Positions 34,405 to 35,946 of a DNA stretch of 35,946 bases are shown here, one piece after another; position 1 is the first letter of the stretch, and each line of letters begins with the position of its first letter. The stretch is from contig NZ_JABMII010000020.1 in NCBI RefSeq assembly GCF_014884995.1, forward strand, positions 1 through 35,946, in the 5' to 3' direction. The notes beneath the pieces are model-generated. The model was not told the origin of the DNA. It saw nothing but the letters and a program-made list of their open reading frames with translations, and ran no database searches. Position numbers and translations under genes: made by a program. This DNA comes from Spirabiliibacterium pneumoniae. GTDB lineage: Bacteria > Pseudomonadota > Gammaproteobacteria > Enterobacterales > Pasteurellaceae.

Positions 34405-35946
34405 TTCGTCATCGTTGGCATCAGGCGCATGGTTTTCAGGCTGTGCTGGATCATCGCTAGGGTCTTTGCCTGCGTCGTCTTTATCTTTGTTTGGCTCAGC
34501 CTTGCCATCGTCTTTACCATGATTACCCGCTTTATCTTCTGCGTCGGTTTCCACTTTGCCGCCATCTTTCACATCTTTTGCTGGGATGGTGATAGTGCCG
34601 TTGTTGTCAATTGTCACATCTGGGTTGTCTGTTGGGTTTTCAATTTCCCATTTGCCATCAGGATTTTTAACCACGGTCACGGTTTTATCTTTGCCGCCAT
34701 CTTCTGGTGGGAAGGTGATGGTCACTTTGGTAGCATCAGGGTCTGTTGGCATGTCCACTTTCACATCGCCGTTATCTTGTGGCTTAACTGGCGCAATTGG
34801 CGCTTTGCCATCCACAGTCACTTCTGCGGTGTTTGAAGGGGCTGAGTGATTGCCCGCTGGGTCTTTGACCGTCGCTGTTGCTGTGATTTTGTCGCCTTCT
34901 TTCACGTCAACGCTGGTGGTAACAGGTTTGCTTGGGTCTTCCACTTTCACTGAGATAGTTTTTTCTTCACGCTCGCCATCTTTGTTAGTGGTTGTGACTT
35001 TAATTTCAACAGTGTCACCTTTTTCAGTGCCTTTTGGTAGATCCGCTTGAATGGTGGTTTTATCAGGATTGTTGTCAGATTGATTTTCTTTACCGTTTAA
35101 AACACCGTCTTTTGGTGAGTTATCTTCAGGGAAAGAGATAACTGGCGCACCGTTGTTTTCGTCGCTACCGTCAGCCTTGCCATCACCATTGCTGTCGCCT
35201 GGTACCACTTGGTCAACGTTGGTTTTGTCATGTGCTGGTTTGCCTGGCACGCCGTCTTTGTTGGTCACTTCCGCAGTGGCGGTCAAAGTGCCTTTTTCAG
35301 GGATCGCGTCTTTTGCAACAGGGACTTCAACGGTGCCTTTATTGATCATTTCAGGCGTCAACACGATTGGATCGGCATCTACTGGCTCTTTGCCTTCGCC
35401 TTCAAAGGTCACGTGCAAAGTGTCACCTGGTTTAGCGTCTTTTGGCAGGGTGACAGTGGCAGTTGGGTTGTTGTCGACTTCTTCTTTATTTAAGAAGCGA
35501 TCGGCTGGATCTTTGCCTTCATCACCATCGTGGATCACAATTTCAGGGGCTTCGCGTGCAGGTTCGGCATCATTGCCCGCGGTGCCAGTGGCAGGGGTGC
35601 TGTCGTCCGCGCCGTCTTTGCCGCCGATGGCTTTCACTGGGGTGTTGTCTTTCACGGCGTTAGGGTCAAGGGTGACGGTGCCGTCGTTTTCGACATGTAC
35701 GCCTGTTGGCAAGTCGCCTTCTGGTTTCCATTTGCCGTTCGGGTCTTTCGCCACAACCACGGTGTGGGGTTGGTTGTTTTCGTCAGTGAAGGTGATGGTC
35801 ACTTTGTCATCGTTGCCTTTTGGCGTCACGATCATGCCACCTTGGTGCGCTGGATCTTGTTCAACGCTTGGTTGGTCAGCCACGTCAGGAGCGTGATTAT
35901 CATCACCGCCGTGAGAGCGGAACAACGCTGCGCCACCTAAGCCGAC
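34117..35946 (-). CDS. Repetitive adhesin, N-terminal part (5' end outside window)
   Basis: The frame is open at the right edge; the first visible residues are VGLGGAAL followed by FRSHGGDDN, so the gene's start lies beyond the window. The visible 609 residues are acidic and contain Ig-like modules of the Bap type, with paired motifs such as TVVVAKDPNGKWKP/TVVKNPDGKWEIEN and DPAGNHSAPS. The last 95 residues are the first cadherin-like repeat. It stops at TGA (34117-34119) immediately after YTVTDGKDRS, in the middle of a conserved repeat end, where the other frame continues KLKVTN. I infer one gene broken by a frameshift, or an assembly error in a repeat region. Confidence 0.82.
   Translation of the reverse strand, partial: VGLGGAALFRSHGGDDNHAPDVADQPSVEQDPAHQGGMIVTPKGNDDKVTITFTDENNQPHTVVVAKDPNGKWKPEGDLPTGVHVENDGTVTLDPNAVKDNTPVKAIGGKDGADDSTPATGTAGNDAEPAREAPEIVIHDGDEGKDPADRFLNKEEVDNNPTATVTLPKDAKPGDTLHVTFEGEGKEPVDADPIVLTPEMINKGTVEVPVAKDAIPEKGTLTATAEVTNKDGVPGKPAHDKTNVDQVVPGDSNGDGKADGSDENNGAPVISFPEDNSPKDGVLNGKENQSDNNPDKTTIQADLPKGTEKGDTVEIKVTTTNKDGEREEKTISVKVEDPSKPVTTSVDVKEGDKITATATVKDPAGNHSAPSNTAEVTVDGKAPIAPVKPQDNGDVKVDMPTDPDATKVTITFPPEDGGKDKTVTVVKNPDGKWEIENPTDNPDVTIDNNGTITIPAKDVKDGGKVETDAEDKAGNHGKDDGKAEPNKDKDDAGKDPSDDPAQPENHAPDANDDEANGSSDKPAKGNVLTNDKDDDSDPLKVTGVKVDLDGDGTPDDLPLGKETPIFKDGEQIGTIKVDENGDFTITPSKGYTGDLPEVTYTVTDGKDRS

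Noticed and set aside
35153-35896. A 247-codon open frame on the plus strand opposite the adhesin, rich in Ser, Val and Pro
   Set aside because: It is the antisense of a strongly biased repetitive coding sequence, has no ribosome binding site or recognisable domain, and similar antisense frames occur all along the repeats.

Overview
The window is chromosomal DNA from a member of the Pasteurellaceae in the group that uses the Haemophilus influenzae (Hin) type uptake signal sequence. I count about 47 exact copies of the 9-mer AAGTGCGGT or its complement by eye, and the gene products closely resemble enteric and Haemophilus housekeeping proteins (OxyR, FabR, HslVU, NhaA, GlyA, AphA, WaaC/WaaF/HldD). 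I cannot name the species. No gene-free stretch exceeds 300 bases, and I saw no tRNA, rRNA, insertion sequence, prophage or CRISPR array.

Layout, left to right. (1) Positions 1-5.9 kb hold the str operon on the minus strand (rpsL-rpsG-fusA-tuf, with only the first seven codons of tuf present), preceded by fkpA and then yheO-tusD-tusC-tusB, also on the minus strand. This is the gene order of E. coli. slyX diverges from fkpA. (2) At 6.2-8.6 kb an oxyR-fabR pair diverges from a peroxiredoxin-glutaredoxin fusion gene, with a 10-bp inverted repeat between them. (3) At 8.7-13.2 kb is the hemC-hemD-hemX-hemY operon, followed by a small lipoprotein gene. (4) At 13.8-15.7 kb is hslV-hslU behind a good heat-shock promoter match. 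(5) At 15.8-18.4 kb is pepT-dcuC behind a perfect FNR-type palindrome that lies inside the upstream terminator, which suggests anaerobic peptide and C4-dicarboxylate use. (6) At 18.5-21.5 kb is the LPS inner-core heptose cluster hldD-waaF-waaC. (7) At 21.6-25.9 kb are aphA and a TAXI-type TRAP transporter operon: a lipoprotein binding protein, a DUF1850 protein and a fused permease. (8) nhaA is on the plus strand at 26.1-27.2 kb. (9) At 27.3-31.0 kb is purD, two small paralogous exported proteins of unknown function, and glyA. (10) From 31.2 kb to the right edge is a large, Asp/Gly-rich, repetitive surface adhesin of the type I secretion (Bap/RTX) class. It is split into two reading frames and open at the window edge.

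The uptake signal sequence (USS) is reused structurally in many places. It forms transcription terminators as inverted pairs. It encodes part of signal peptides as Thr-Ala-Leu-Cys. It supplies the region between ribosome binding site and GTG start of waaF, and it forms a hairpin just inside the DUF1850 gene. The 4.8-kb adhesin contains none, in sharp contrast to the rest of the window. Most promising for a second look are the split adhesin, the FNR site inside a terminator ahead of pepT-dcuC, the uncharacterised exported pair between purD and glyA, and the inner-membrane-tethered TAXI binding protein.
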